Shown here one piece after another: positions 1 to 11,200 of a DNA stretch of 24,082 nucleotides. Where the stretch lies: the NCBI GenBank assembly GCA_033557675.1, contig JAWQRM010000326.1, positions 1-24,082 on the forward strand, read 5' to 3'. The notes beneath the pieces are model-generated. The model made no database searches and was not told the DNA's origin. It saw only the letters and a program-made list of their open reading frames with translations. The position numbers and the translations under genes are program-made. The DNA comes from Coptodactyla brooksi (Eukaryota; Arthropoda; Insecta; Coleoptera; Scarabaeidae). Every line of letters begins with the position of its first letter. Positions within the stretch are counted from its first letter, which is position 1.

Positions 1-460
1 ACCAATCCTGTATAATATCATAGCTACAATATAAATCTTCATTTCTGAATAATTAGGAGTTATTACTTTTTCTCCAGTAACTTTATCTCCCTATTTTTGG
101 TGGTTGGTCTGTCCGTCCGTCTGTAAGTCATTTTTAGGCTGCCACGTTACACTGATTAAAACAATGCTTTACATCTAGCTAATCTGGTCACAATAGGGAT
201 TTCGTAAAAATTGTACATACGGTTGTGGTACTTTGATTTTTGTACACCTTTTTGTAACAAAATATAATTTTGTAATCTACATAAAATTGTGAGTAAAAAC
301 TGTAAGGATAGTACATGCTTAAAATCAACAGTTCTCGAGTTATGAGCATAATTGAAGTTTAAGCATAATTTCCTTCTTAATCTCAGGTATCTTTCGAAAA
401 AAAATGTTTAAAATAAAGGTTGCATGACATCGAACTCTTCACAATTTGAAACAGTTTTTG

Positions 461-532
461 AATATACAGGGTGTTCGGTTTATTCTAAAAACTATCCAAC
501 TTTATATTTTTAAATAGAACACCCTGTATATT
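461..532. repeat. Short hairpin repeat with CAGGGTGTTC ends
   Basis: Two perfect 16-bp inverted arms (461-476 and 517-532) enclose a 40-bp AT-rich loop. The arm contains TACAGGGTGTTC, a terminus common among small non-autonomous elements of insects. No target duplication is clear. Confidence 0.6.
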
Positions 533-1152
533 ATATTTTTTGAAGTCCTTATAAGACTTGAGAGCTGCTTTAATTATTATACATCATTTCTAAATCACAC
601 CTTTTGAGCGTTATTACACATTTTTGGAAAGAGATGGCACGTATGAATGGAATTTTTTTACAATTGTTTTTTATATTTAAACCAGGGACAAGATAAGAAA
701 AGGTCATGTGCGATGTACATCTTCTAGTTTTTTGATTTCGCCGTTAACTCGTTATCGTTTAGTTGATTTTAATAACATTAATCCCCCCATATTTAGTTAT
801 ATATTCTAATAAGTAGACGGGAATAATAAGTAGTTAATATTTTAATGAAAACAAATAATGTTCCCCCAACGTAGTCATCTGGTAAATAATGCATTTGTTT
901 ATTCTTATATCACATTGTACAATAAAAAAAGAAACACAGTTGTTCATTGAGTTATCTGTACATAGTTAGATAATTTTGCCTGCAATAGGAGATCAAATTA
1001 AGCAAAATTGTGTTGATAAAAAGCCAGGTGAAGTCATCCAATGCTCAGTTATCGTGTACACATTGTACTTTCACATGTTCCTAGATAAAGAAACATTGAA
1101 ATTGATTGCTTTTTTTCTAACACTGCATGTAATAAATGGAACTGTGTAACTG
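533..1152. other. AT-rich intergenic stretch
   Basis: No open frame, splice pattern or recognisable element was found here. The same holds for 1-460, apart from a CTGTCCGTCCGTCTGT simple repeat near 108-123. Confidence 0.4.
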
Positions 1153-1350
1153 TTGGAAGCCGATTGTGCCTATATCTGTACGGTATCAACCTACAATTTT
1201 ATCACTTCCGATGTATCTCTCATAACCGACCCGTTATCCTTGGAAATAAAGTTGCGAACGACCTTTTTAGTGCCGCAATTTATGCATTGTAATACACCTA
1301 TTAGAAATTGTTTAACCTCTTCGAAAACGTTGTCTTACCGATATATGTAA
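1153..1350 (+). other. Unidentified short open frame
   Basis: A 65-codon open stretch starts at a non-ATG codon and ends in TAA at 1348-1350. A donor-like GTAAAT overlaps its end and would leave an intron of about 40 bp to the acceptor at 1386, short for an insect. No family is recognised. It may be an exon of the same unknown transcript as 1387-1649, or chance. Confidence 0.15.
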
Positions 1351-1386
1351 ATGGAATGTAAGAATATTATTGTTTTATTTTTGCAG

Positions 1387-1649
1387 GGCGTCTAATACTG
1401 CAAACCCGGCAATGATGGAATCTTTTGGATAAAAGCAATTTTTACGTAACGTCGCCAGGTAAGTTGAAAGGAACCGTACACGATCGACCGTGTTTACGTT
1501 TCGACCCAAACTTAAATGAATCTACAAATACAGAAAGTGCTATTTTTGGAACTACAATTAACCAATCTAGTAACGCAAAGCCACCACAATTTTATAACGA
1601 CAAAACAAATGACAAATGGAACCATTTACTAGCGAGCGCAAATTAAATT
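1387..1649 (+). other. Unidentified open stretch, possible terminal exon with a frameshift
   Basis: An acceptor-like TTTATTTTTGCAG ends at 1386. One frame reads SNTANPAMMESFG and stops at 1427-1429. The neighbouring frame is open from 1416 to the stop at 1647, reads LDKSNFYVTSPGKLKG near its start and ends KWNHLLASAN. The two join naturally at the TTTT run at 1423-1426, as if one base were gained or lost. A donor-like CAGGTAAGT sits at 1456-1464. I do not recognise the product. It could be the last exon of an upstream gene, a pseudogene, or a 5' noncoding exon of the MYPT-like gene. Confidence 0.3.
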
Positions 1650-1825
1650 ATTATGACATTGTTAATCCGTTTTCACTAACTTAGAGTAATTTTGAAACGA
1701 TAAGATACAGCGAGTACATCAGATAATAATCACAAAAATGTGCAAGATATAATACACTTTTAGTATTATATTTCTATTGACAAGGTTTACGGTCCCACAC
1801 ATTTGCACCTTTAACGTCGAGTTAC

Positions 1826-1835
1826 TATAAAAATA
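1826..1835 (+). promoter_or_regulatory. Possible TATA box of the MYPT-like gene
   Basis: TATAAAAATA lies about 200 bp before ATG 2034. About 27 bp downstream is CAGTGCAGTGAG, an initiator-like sequence, so transcription could begin near 1852. The same stretch contains AATAAA, so it could instead be a polyadenylation signal of an upstream transcript. An acceptor-like TTTTTAG at 1982-1988 would also allow an upstream noncoding exon. Confidence 0.3.
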
Positions 1836-2033
1836 AATGACAAGTACAGTGCAGTGAGTTAATATTGGTTCTAATAAAAGATGTGACAAAGACGATGAAT
1901 CTATTGTTTAACACATTGCACAAAGCAGCACATTTGCACATTGGAAAATTCGTGCTATAAAGACATTTTGTAATCTTTGTATTTTTAGTGCCAAGCAAGG
2001 TGCTGATCGGCGAACAGTGATTTCGTGATCAAA

Positions 2034-2262
2034 ATGGAGCACGCAGACTTAATTCTGGAGATGTCGCGCATCGAACAGATGCCGACGCAAGAAAGGCTAC
2101 TATTGGCAAAAGAAAGAAGACAAAAACAACTGCAATCTTACCAGAGGCGCGAAAAGGATTACAGGAAGCTGTCGAAACTCCAAAAATCAAAGCTCCGTCG
2201 TATTTTCTTCCACGATAGCGTTATTTTATTAGAGGCGGCTGCTAGGAATGACATTGATGAAG
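2034..2262 (+). CDS. MYPT-like exon 1 (N-terminus, PP1-binding motif)
   Basis: The exon opens with ATG 2034 in the context AAAATGG and reads MEHADLILEMSRIEQMPTQE. It carries a charged, probably helical region and the RIFF motif before VILLEAAARND. It ends GATGAAG at 2262, followed by donor GTAAAT, leaving one base of a split valine codon (phase 1). Reading on into the intron gives a stop after two codons, so the splice is needed. Confidence 0.93.
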
Positions 2263-5200
2263 GTAAATAATTACACATTTTTGAATCATACAGCCTATCA
2301 ATCAATGATGTAGAAATACAATTAAAAGATCCAGTATATCCTAGATCGAAATTTAGTTTAACCCTGCTGTTCTCCTTAGTTTTTTCTATACACTTGTAGT
2401 CCTTCAGATCATAGTGACCCAATGTAAACAGGTACAAAATTGTCAAGAACAGCTCAAAATTAATGTATTATAATTTTATTACAGTTCATACACGCAAACA
2501 ACGATGAAAAGTAATCTTATCAAATAAATTCTGATGTGCATCCAATTATTGCTTAATCTTTATACTGATGACAACAATACCCCACATGAACCTTACACAA
2601 ATACTTATTACATTTACAACATGTTATACTTATTTTACTGTCACATTTTGATGGACACATATTGTGGTGTTTTATTTTTATTGATTGCACCAGATGTAGG
2701 TGGCACTGTTACTTCGCCACGTTGATCTTGATTTTTCTTTACTACCGCAGTAGCTTGTTGAGTATGAGGTTTATGTTCTCTTGACATCGTATAGGGAGTT
2801 ACCATCAGTTTGCCCAATTCTTCCAGAAATAGTCTTTTCTTGTACAGAACGTTCTTATTCCGATCTGGATTTATTTCTGTCCATAACATGAATAATAGTA
2901 GCAAATGAAGTATAAGCACTAACATACAAGTATGTTGTAGAACAAAATAATAGGCCATCAATTGGTTTTTCTTTTGCAAGTATATGCAAGTAGAGTTATA
3001 ATCTAGTATCATTTGTGGCTTCTTGTCGTCCCTGCTCCTGCGCCTTATCGCAGTGCATTGTGCTCATGTGACGTTTCATTTTTTTAGGCACATATGACAT
3101 AATTGTGGTAACCTTGGTAAAATAAAAAGTAAAACCGTGTTTCCTAACATTGTATGTTTTCTTTTGAGGAGCCTAATTCGCATAATTTCTTGAATGTGAA
3201 AAAATTATCACATGTAACATTTTACCCCCTGACTTCATAAATTAGGTCCAAATGTACTCCCAACCCTTGATTCTTTTTCTGATCCTGGACATTTTCCCCT
3301 ATAAACGGGAGCTTTCATGACGTAAGAACTACCACTGTCACAAAGAGTCCATATTTTGATGCCATATTTTGCTGGCTTGTTGGGAATGTACTGTTTGAAA
3401 GGGCAGCGTCCTCTGAAGCCAACAAGTTATTCGTCAACGGTAACACTATTACCTACATTGTACAATATAGGCATAATTTCTATTCACTTCTCCCAAATCT
3501 CTCTTACAGGAGCAAATTTGCCACTTGCTCTCATTTGTTGATGATCGACCTTGTTGTCAAAACGATAAAAAAACTTTCAACGACATCGTTGAACAAAAAA
3601 TAGGTGTATCGGTTTCTGCATCCCACAAACTTTTTGTTGATTCGTCACGTAATTTATAATCTCCTGCTAACAACAATAATCGTATATATGCTTGTATTGT
3701 AATATTATCCAGATCGTCCCAATCGCATCCGTCCACTCTCTGACCATCAATATTGCTCATTTTCGACACAATATTTTCAAGTGTAGGGGTCACGATAACT
3801 TGTAAGGCAGGTAGAATATGTTTCACTTTGGATATATCGTGCCTAGTTAGACCAGGAGTAATTTTTATTGTATTTTGACTAGATGCTTATCCACTGTGGG
3901 AGAAACATAACATCCAAGATATTTCTTTGCCTTTGGACTGTACTAACTGTACAAGAAATGCAGTATTTGTTTGCACTACATCATTATCTGAAGAATCATG
4001 GTCTGCTTTGGATTTCTCATAGTCAGTATGATACTGACTATGAGAAATGATTTACAACCTCAGAAGTATCTTTATCATCGGATGGATTTGCATCTGTCTC
4101 TGCTATTTCTTCATCAGATAGAAATCGCCTTGCCATTATTTATGATGATGCTTATGCAACACTGTTTATAAAGAAACTGAAGTGCTCTGTCGCGTTCCCT
4201 ATATGATATATTAGTATGCACACACATACATGCACAGACTTGCATATTCGACCAGTGTGAATGCATATTCTTGTTGATTGCTGTATAGTTATAATACACA
4301 GTTACAGTATTCATATAAATAAGGTTAAAAATAAAATTACATAAAGTCAAATAAATCTAAATAGTTTTGGGTCATAATGACCCGAGGATTATATACGTAA
4401 CAATCTTGTTTAAAAAATGTAATAGTAATTTCTTGTAAAAACTATTTGGCAATATTATACTTTACGCTTCAGTAAACAAAGTCACAAAATCTTGGAAACA
4501 AATAATGAAAGATAACAAAGTTATAGAACCTGAAAGTCCGCTTCGAGTCATATGTACAAAATGGGGGACAAAATGTTACATGTGATAATTTTTTCACATC
4601 CAAAAATTACAATGTCAATGTCCTGAACTTACAATGTCAGGAACAGTTAGAAAAAATGAACCCGAACTTCCCATGATTGCAATATTGCAATTGCTTTCTA
4701 TTTTGCGAGAAGCCACAAATGATACTAGATTATAACTCTACCAAAGGGGCGCTTGATGCATTATATCAAAGCATTGCAGCATATACTTGCAAAAGAAAAA
4801 CCAATTAATGGCCTATTATTTTGTTCTACAATATACTTGATGTTAGTGCTTATAATACATTTGTGTTATGGAGAGAAATAAATCAAGATTGGAATAAGAA
4901 CGTTCTGCACAAGAGAAGATAATTTCTGGAAGAATTGGGCAAGCTGGTGGTAACTCCCTATATGATGTCAAGATAACCTAAACAAGTAAACCTCGTACTC
5001 AACAAGCTACTGTCATAATAAATAAAATTCAAGATCAATGTAGCGAAATAGCAGTGTCATCTCCATCTAGTGCAATCAGTAAAAATAAAAGAGCACGATG
5101 TAATATTTGTCCATCAAAATATGACAATAAAACAGGTATAACATGTTGTGAATGTAATAAATACTTGGTGTAATAAATACTGTAAGGTTCACGAGGTGTA

Positions 5201-8200
5201 TTATTGGCATGAGTGTAAAGATTAGGCAATAATTAGATGCACATCGTAATTTATTTGATATTCTCTCTTGTTTTTAGATTTAGTGTTTGTAATATTTTTT
5301 ATTGTAAAACATTTCACTTTTGTTAGTAATAAGATTGCTTTTCATCGTTCTTCGCATTTATGTACTGTAATAAAATCACAATATATTAATTTCAAGCTAA
5401 TCTTGACAATCCTTCTGTACCTGCATACATTGGGTCACTATGACCCGAAAGACTACAAGTGCATAGTAAAACTAAGGAGAACAGCAGCGTTAAAGTTTAT
5501 TTTATACTCCCACTGGGTGTCGCATAGTGGCTTTGTGAACGTTTCTTTAAAATACTCCATGGTGCAGCAGAGCTAGCAAAAGTTGTGTAGAACCTTTGAA
5601 TTGCACCAGAAATGCTCATGCTATTTGAACGGAAGATGCCATGTCGCCTTATAAAGTATTCCTTAATTTCAATCATTTTCCTTTTTCTAAGACTAATTGT
5701 TCTGATTCAAAATTAATTACTTCATTTCAAAAGTAAACTTTAACTTTATGTATAAGAACTTGCATCCAATATCAATCTCTCAATTTATTTTATTCATGCA
5801 TAAGATATATGTGTTCTTCATTAAAATAAGGTAGTTCAATGCTTGATTTTGCTTCGTAGTTATTCCTTTATATTCCAGGACACACTTCCATAGATCAATA
5901 TTTATTCTGCATAGGATAATTTTTGTTTTTATCTTCAACCTGTATTCTATAATTTTTAATTATCTCCCTCTTATGTGACTCTATAGCTCATAACATACCC
6001 TGCCCTCTTTCTATTTATCTATCTCTTGCGAATTGTTATCAACTGCATCTTCCTATCTTGTTATTGGCCTTCCATTTCTCATGGTTTTTTGCATTCTCTT
6101 GTTAATCACTATTTTTAGGTATTCTTCCCCCATTCTATCGACATGATCAGACTATTGTAATCTATGGATCCTAAAGAATTTTGATAGTAATGCAAATATG
6201 TAAGATAAGACATTTCGGAACATATTGTAGGAGACCTTTTGAACTTTGTAAATCTGTTTTACACAGTGAATTGATTATATATTATTCTTCTTGCATGCTT
6301 TTCTTCGTAGTATTTTGCATTTTCACCTTGTCATTTGCTTCACTATTTTCTGTTTCCAAAGTGTTTTCTTCAACTTTCTATCTCCAGTAGTTTATATTAT
6401 CTTCTAATTGGCCTTCCCATCTTAGGTTTATCCTTCCTCTCAGTTCCCTTTGCATTGATTTATTATTCTTAATTACATTTTCCTTTCCCTACGATGTGTG
6501 CAGATGTGTCCTCCGATTCTTTGCCTTTGTTATTTCCTATATTTTCGTTTCCCAGAATATCACATGTTTCATAATTTAGTAGTAACATGTGTTTGTTTTT
6601 ATCTGTTACCTTTGGTCTCATTATTGTACGGATTATTTTTATTTCTAAGCTTTTCAATTTCATTTCTTTAATCCTTAATTTTATTGTTTGACCTACTTTC
6701 TTGTTTTTAATAATTCCTTATTGCAATAGAGCAGTTCTTCATTTGTTCTAGTTGTCAGAATTCTCTGATATTTAAACATTTTATCCTTTTTAAATGTGTA
6801 TCTGCCCCTCCTGAATTTTATTAGTGTTCTTTTTTATTTCTTCCACAAAAGAACAAATGCTGAGCATTTGTCTTGGTCGCTTCTGATGATGCCGACATAG
6901 TCGACGAAACATGCGACAAGCAAATAAATTTCTCGGTTTTGGTGTGGTGGTGGCATTGTTTAACTTTGATGATTTTGTTGTTTTAAAATCCAAGAGTCAC
7001 TGCCATAACTCACGTGGTCTGTTTTATCTACATGTAGGTTGATGTTTCAATGTACACTTTTGGATCTAAAAATGTGAAACAGTGCAATCAATGTATGCTT
7101 TGTTGACACAAAAATGATTCGTTTTCGAATTTCTCAATATTTGGTGCCTTATTTTTTCTGTGGTTTGATTTCATCATGATTGTATCAATAGTTTTGTTTC
7201 GCAGTACCAATATTTATTCCAACTGTGTGGCTGATTTTGTAACTGAACAATTTTATTTCTCAATATATTGAGTCTTCCAACATCAACTTTCTTATAATAA
7301 GTTCTAAGCCCGTGTTGAACAGCATGGTGGCAGCCACACAGTGGTTTGCTATTAACCGGATAAATCTGGTTGGAACACTAAAAAAAATGTGTTCTTATCT
7401 CTATTAAATATTAAAATTTTTGCAACTTTCGTTGACAAGTTAACCGTTAATTGTTTGTCATTCCTGGAATAAACATAGAAAATATTCTTTTACCACAATC
7501 TTTTACTACCAAGTTTACTACCAAACGTATATATTGAAGGTGGATGTCTCATTGAATGCAAATAAAACCACATCCTCGAAGAAGGAAAACTTTCCTATTT
7601 AAAACGCTATAAATTCTTATAACCAACTTTTAGCTTCTTTGCTTCTGATTTGTATCTTCTTTATAATTTCTTCTGTGAATACTGTTAAACAGCTTGGTTT
7701 GAAGTATTTCTGATATAATTTTTTTTAACATTATTCTAATGATGGCATCTTTAAAAATAAGAATCTCAAATGATTAAGAATCATGTGTGAATCAAGCAGT
7801 CTCAATATTTCTTTTCAAATTATCCTTATGCGAGTATTAAAGAAAATTCAAGAGATATCAGTAAGTTGACAATTCTGGACGATGCTCTCACTTGAGAATC
7901 TAGTGCACCAATAAAACTATCAAATTGGTAAAATTATTTATCAATACTGTTAATATTTTTTTGATTTGCTGTACAGTTCAATTGGTGCATAGAGAAGTAT
8001 AGCAGGTTAATAGAATTGTCAATAATTTGATACTAGATTTAAAAAAAACTTTCTGTAGGCATGACTATAATTGAGTATTGAAGTTAACCAAGTAGTAATT
8101 TTCAGTAATTAAAAACACTACTGACAACATGCTATGAACACAAGATGAATAGCAGAGTAGGATATAGTCTTTTTAAAATCAATTACTTTCAAGAGAAGAG

Positions 8201-11200
8201 TAAGGAGAAGGGTAAGAAGAGTAAGGTTTTCCTCTTACTCTTCTGGACTGAATATTAACGGCACTAACAACATTATATATTTATTAATTTCTTTCTTCCT
8301 TCATTTCTGTCTATTATATCCCTTATTTCTCTGCTTCTGTTATCTGTTTACTGTAGGTTTCCCATTTTTATTATTTCCCTGTCTTTTTTTCTTACAAGTG
8401 TTGTCTCTGGCATATAATACACATGGGCAAGAAAATATCAGCATCAGTTCTTGCATTACTTTGCCATTGAAAGGCTTAATCTTTAATTATTTCCTGTACA
8501 TCCAATTTTGTATCCTATCCATTGTTAATTTATCTTCATTAACTACATTTATTCGTGATTTTGTTTCATTATTGGCCCACCACCTTCTCAATGACTTCTA
8601 CTGTTCTCTCCCATTATCTTAGGAATCTTGTAGAAAGGAATTAAATTACGGAACAGTGCGCAAAAATGAAGTATTTTGTAGAAAAATGTTTCAAGTTTGT
8701 CAATGGTTGCCACTTAACCAAATTAAGAATTTAGCTGCTCTACACACATTTAGCCAACCAAGTAGGCTCGTCGGAAACCACCAGACACAGAGAACTTAAA
8801 AGACTGTCCATTTTATTACAAAGTATACTAAAAAGTGGCAACCAGGTGTTGCCCTGCTGTCTAGCATGACGAATAGAAACCATTAAACTACATTGTTTGT
8901 TTCTAGCATGATTTTTCTAAACCAATACCCATGCCCCTTATGCATTCCCGTATTTATACTTATTTGTGTATTATGTTAAGCATGGGGATAAATAGTATTA
9001 TCTCTCTGCCTTTATTGTGTTTCTTGCATTTCATGATTCCTAAATTTTCAAATGCATCAAGAATATATTGTTGAATACATTTTTAAGTAATCTCACGTTT
9101 TCTATACTAATTCTATGATTGTTAACAGCAGGTTCGGTTATGCTGGATTTTTCTATGCGACCGTACTTTAAATTTGTAAAGACCTCCTAATTTGACCATT
9201 ATGCTTTTTCTCACAATCCATGCAACTCCCTGTCTTTCGGATTTCCTAATAACGTTTGTAATGCATTGTTACACCAAAAAACTAATTTTATGCCTACTTG
9301 ATTAAAACTTTTTGGAAGGTGTCTAGTGAACTTGGAGAATGGCAAAGAAACATATTTTATAGTATGCTGTTCATGTTGTAAGAACGTGGTACCATTTTTT
9401 ATTGAGAGGAATCAGCAGGAATTCTACTTGTAGTAATGTTTTTTTCTATATACATCAAATTCTAATCTACTATTACTTCTAATGACTAAGGTATCTAGAA
9501 ACAGTAATGTTCAATTGTTCTCTGTTTCATGTGTAAAATTTATAATAGGGAGTGGTGAATTTAATTGAGCCAGAAAATCACTATTAGCTCTTTTTGTGTC
9601 AAAAACTGTGAAAATGTCATCGACATACCTATGCCGTACCCTTTGGAAATACTCAAACTTTTAACCAGCCTAAGTTTCAAACTTACTCATGAAGAAGTCT
9701 GCAATGAATGGCAAAAGGCAATTACCCATAGGCGTTTCTTCGTGCTATAGTAATGTCCTCTGAATTGTAATTAGTAATTTGTAATTGTAATTAGTGAGTA
9801 TGTCCTCTGAATTGAAAGTAATTTTGATCTATGCACAGCTTGGTCAGAATTAAATATTCCCGAATGTTGTATCATTTATATTGACAAAAGTAGTTTTTCT
9901 TTATATTAAGTAGTTCTTCCAAATAAGACAAAGCATGTGGGACAGGTAACAAACATGCGTCGAGCAGTTAATTTCTTAATTTGTTTAAGTGGTAACCATT
10001 GACGAACACTGTTTAAAAAAATGTTTCATATAAAAGTTACAGTATACATAGATAGTAGTGTATTTGGCGATATTAAAAACATTACCTTAGGAGTGTACAA
10101 CGACTAAGTTAAGAACATATCGATCTTTCAAATTACCCCAAAGGCCAAAGTTATCATTCCAGGTTCTCATGAATTGTAGAACTTCGGTCAATTCACTGAT
10201 AACTTTCATAGATGGCGTACAGTCTCTAGCTTTCAGTAAACATATATTTATTTAGTACTATCCTACATCGCTTTTCTTTCGTTTCTCATAAAATTCGTTT
10301 TTGATTTGGACAATTAAATGTTTATTATCTTGCTGACGTCTCTTAAAATTAATACTCAATATTACATGCTTATTGCTGTTATATTATTTTAGCAACATGT
10401 TAATGCCTGTTTCATTGCTTCGATTAACTCTTTGTATATATTATCCCTTCCTGATACTTTGCCTAGTTTTATCTCTTGTCCCTTATTTATTTCGCCTCGT
10501 ACTATTCTTGTGTAGTTTTGCAAAATATTGCCTCTAACAGAAAATTCCTCTTTTCATTTTATATCTCCTAACTTATTTCAGATGAAGGCAAGGACTTCAT
10601 AGTATAGCTTTTTTATTACCTGTTACACCGTTTTAGTTTATTACTTCTTAAGCTTATATACAGGTGTCCCAGGATTATTGGGACAAACTTTAAGGGAAGG
10701 TAGGAGACATTAAAAGGATTCAGATTCGTATAGCAACCCATGGTGGGAAACAGCTTCATTTCCCATGACATTTCTGACCATGGGTTGCTATGCAAATCTG
10801 AATCCTTATGATGTCCCCTACCTCCCCTTAAAGTTTGTCCCAATAATCCTGGGACACCTGTATAAATAGTAAACTGTTCAACATAAATGTTTAATAAATC
10901 TGTGTCTGTACAGGATGTTCTGCTGAAAATTATTGTTCCACATAAGATTGGCATGAAGCTTAAAGATGACAACAGACATTAAATAATCATTTCAAAGTTA
11001 TCACATTGTCTGACAACTGTGTGTTAATTATATTTATTTTCATTTTGGTTATTATGCTTTCTGGTTAGAATTATTTCTTTTGTACTGCCATACATTACTA
11101 AAAAGTTTATATTTAATGCTGAAACTGATTTTATTTTGCATATCCCACTAATGTAACTCAATTTTTGTCCAGTGCGAACCTTATTAGAACGAGGTGTTAA

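Larger units (their letters stand above)
2358..5493. mobile_element. Palindromic piggyBac-like element between two TTAA ends
   Basis: Left end TTAACCCTGCTGTTCTCC (2358-) is matched on the opposite strand by TTAACGCTGCTGTTCTCC at the right end (to 5493). Similarity runs inward well beyond a terminal repeat: through a subterminal GGGTCACTATGACCC motif, the cysteine-rich C-terminus, the transposase C-terminal half and the DNFFT motif. The left arm is about 2358-3222 and the right arm about 4570-5493. Both outer ends are therefore the 3' end of a piggyBac. The 5' part of one copy, including its start codon, sits in the middle. The structure has TTAA sites as piggyBac requires, but its coding parts contain stops. 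Confidence 0.82.
8690..10015 (-). mobile_element. Penelope-like element, copy 1, flanked by inverted segments
   Basis: The core (9029-9905, -) carries reverse transcriptase and GIY-YIG-like regions, described separately. It lies between a + strand segment at about 8695-8750 and a closely related inverted copy at about 9956-10010, both containing GTCAATGGTTGCCACTTAA or a one-base variant. Penelope-like elements often carry long terminal repeats in direct or inverted arrangement, so these may be the remains of such ends. Confidence 0.65.
2263..11172 (+). other. Intron 1 of the MYPT-like gene, filled with mobile elements
   Basis: The intron is bounded by donor GTAAAT after 2262 and acceptor AG at 11171-11172. 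It holds piggyBac, LINE, Penelope-like and MITE remnants. About 5494-6010, 6180-6860, 6960-8280 and 10020-10390 show no coding similarity I can defend. Confidence 0.85.

Noticed and set aside
2641..3012. Apparent membrane segment in a - strand frame (LVLILHLLLLFML)
   Set aside because: The surrounding residues (WTEINPDRNKN, FLEELGK) identify it as the C-terminal part of piggyBac transposase; the hydrophobic run is family sequence.
10616..10972. 118-codon - strand frame
   Set aside because: It crosses both arms of the hairpin MITE; its residues mirror each other and reflect the inverted repeat.
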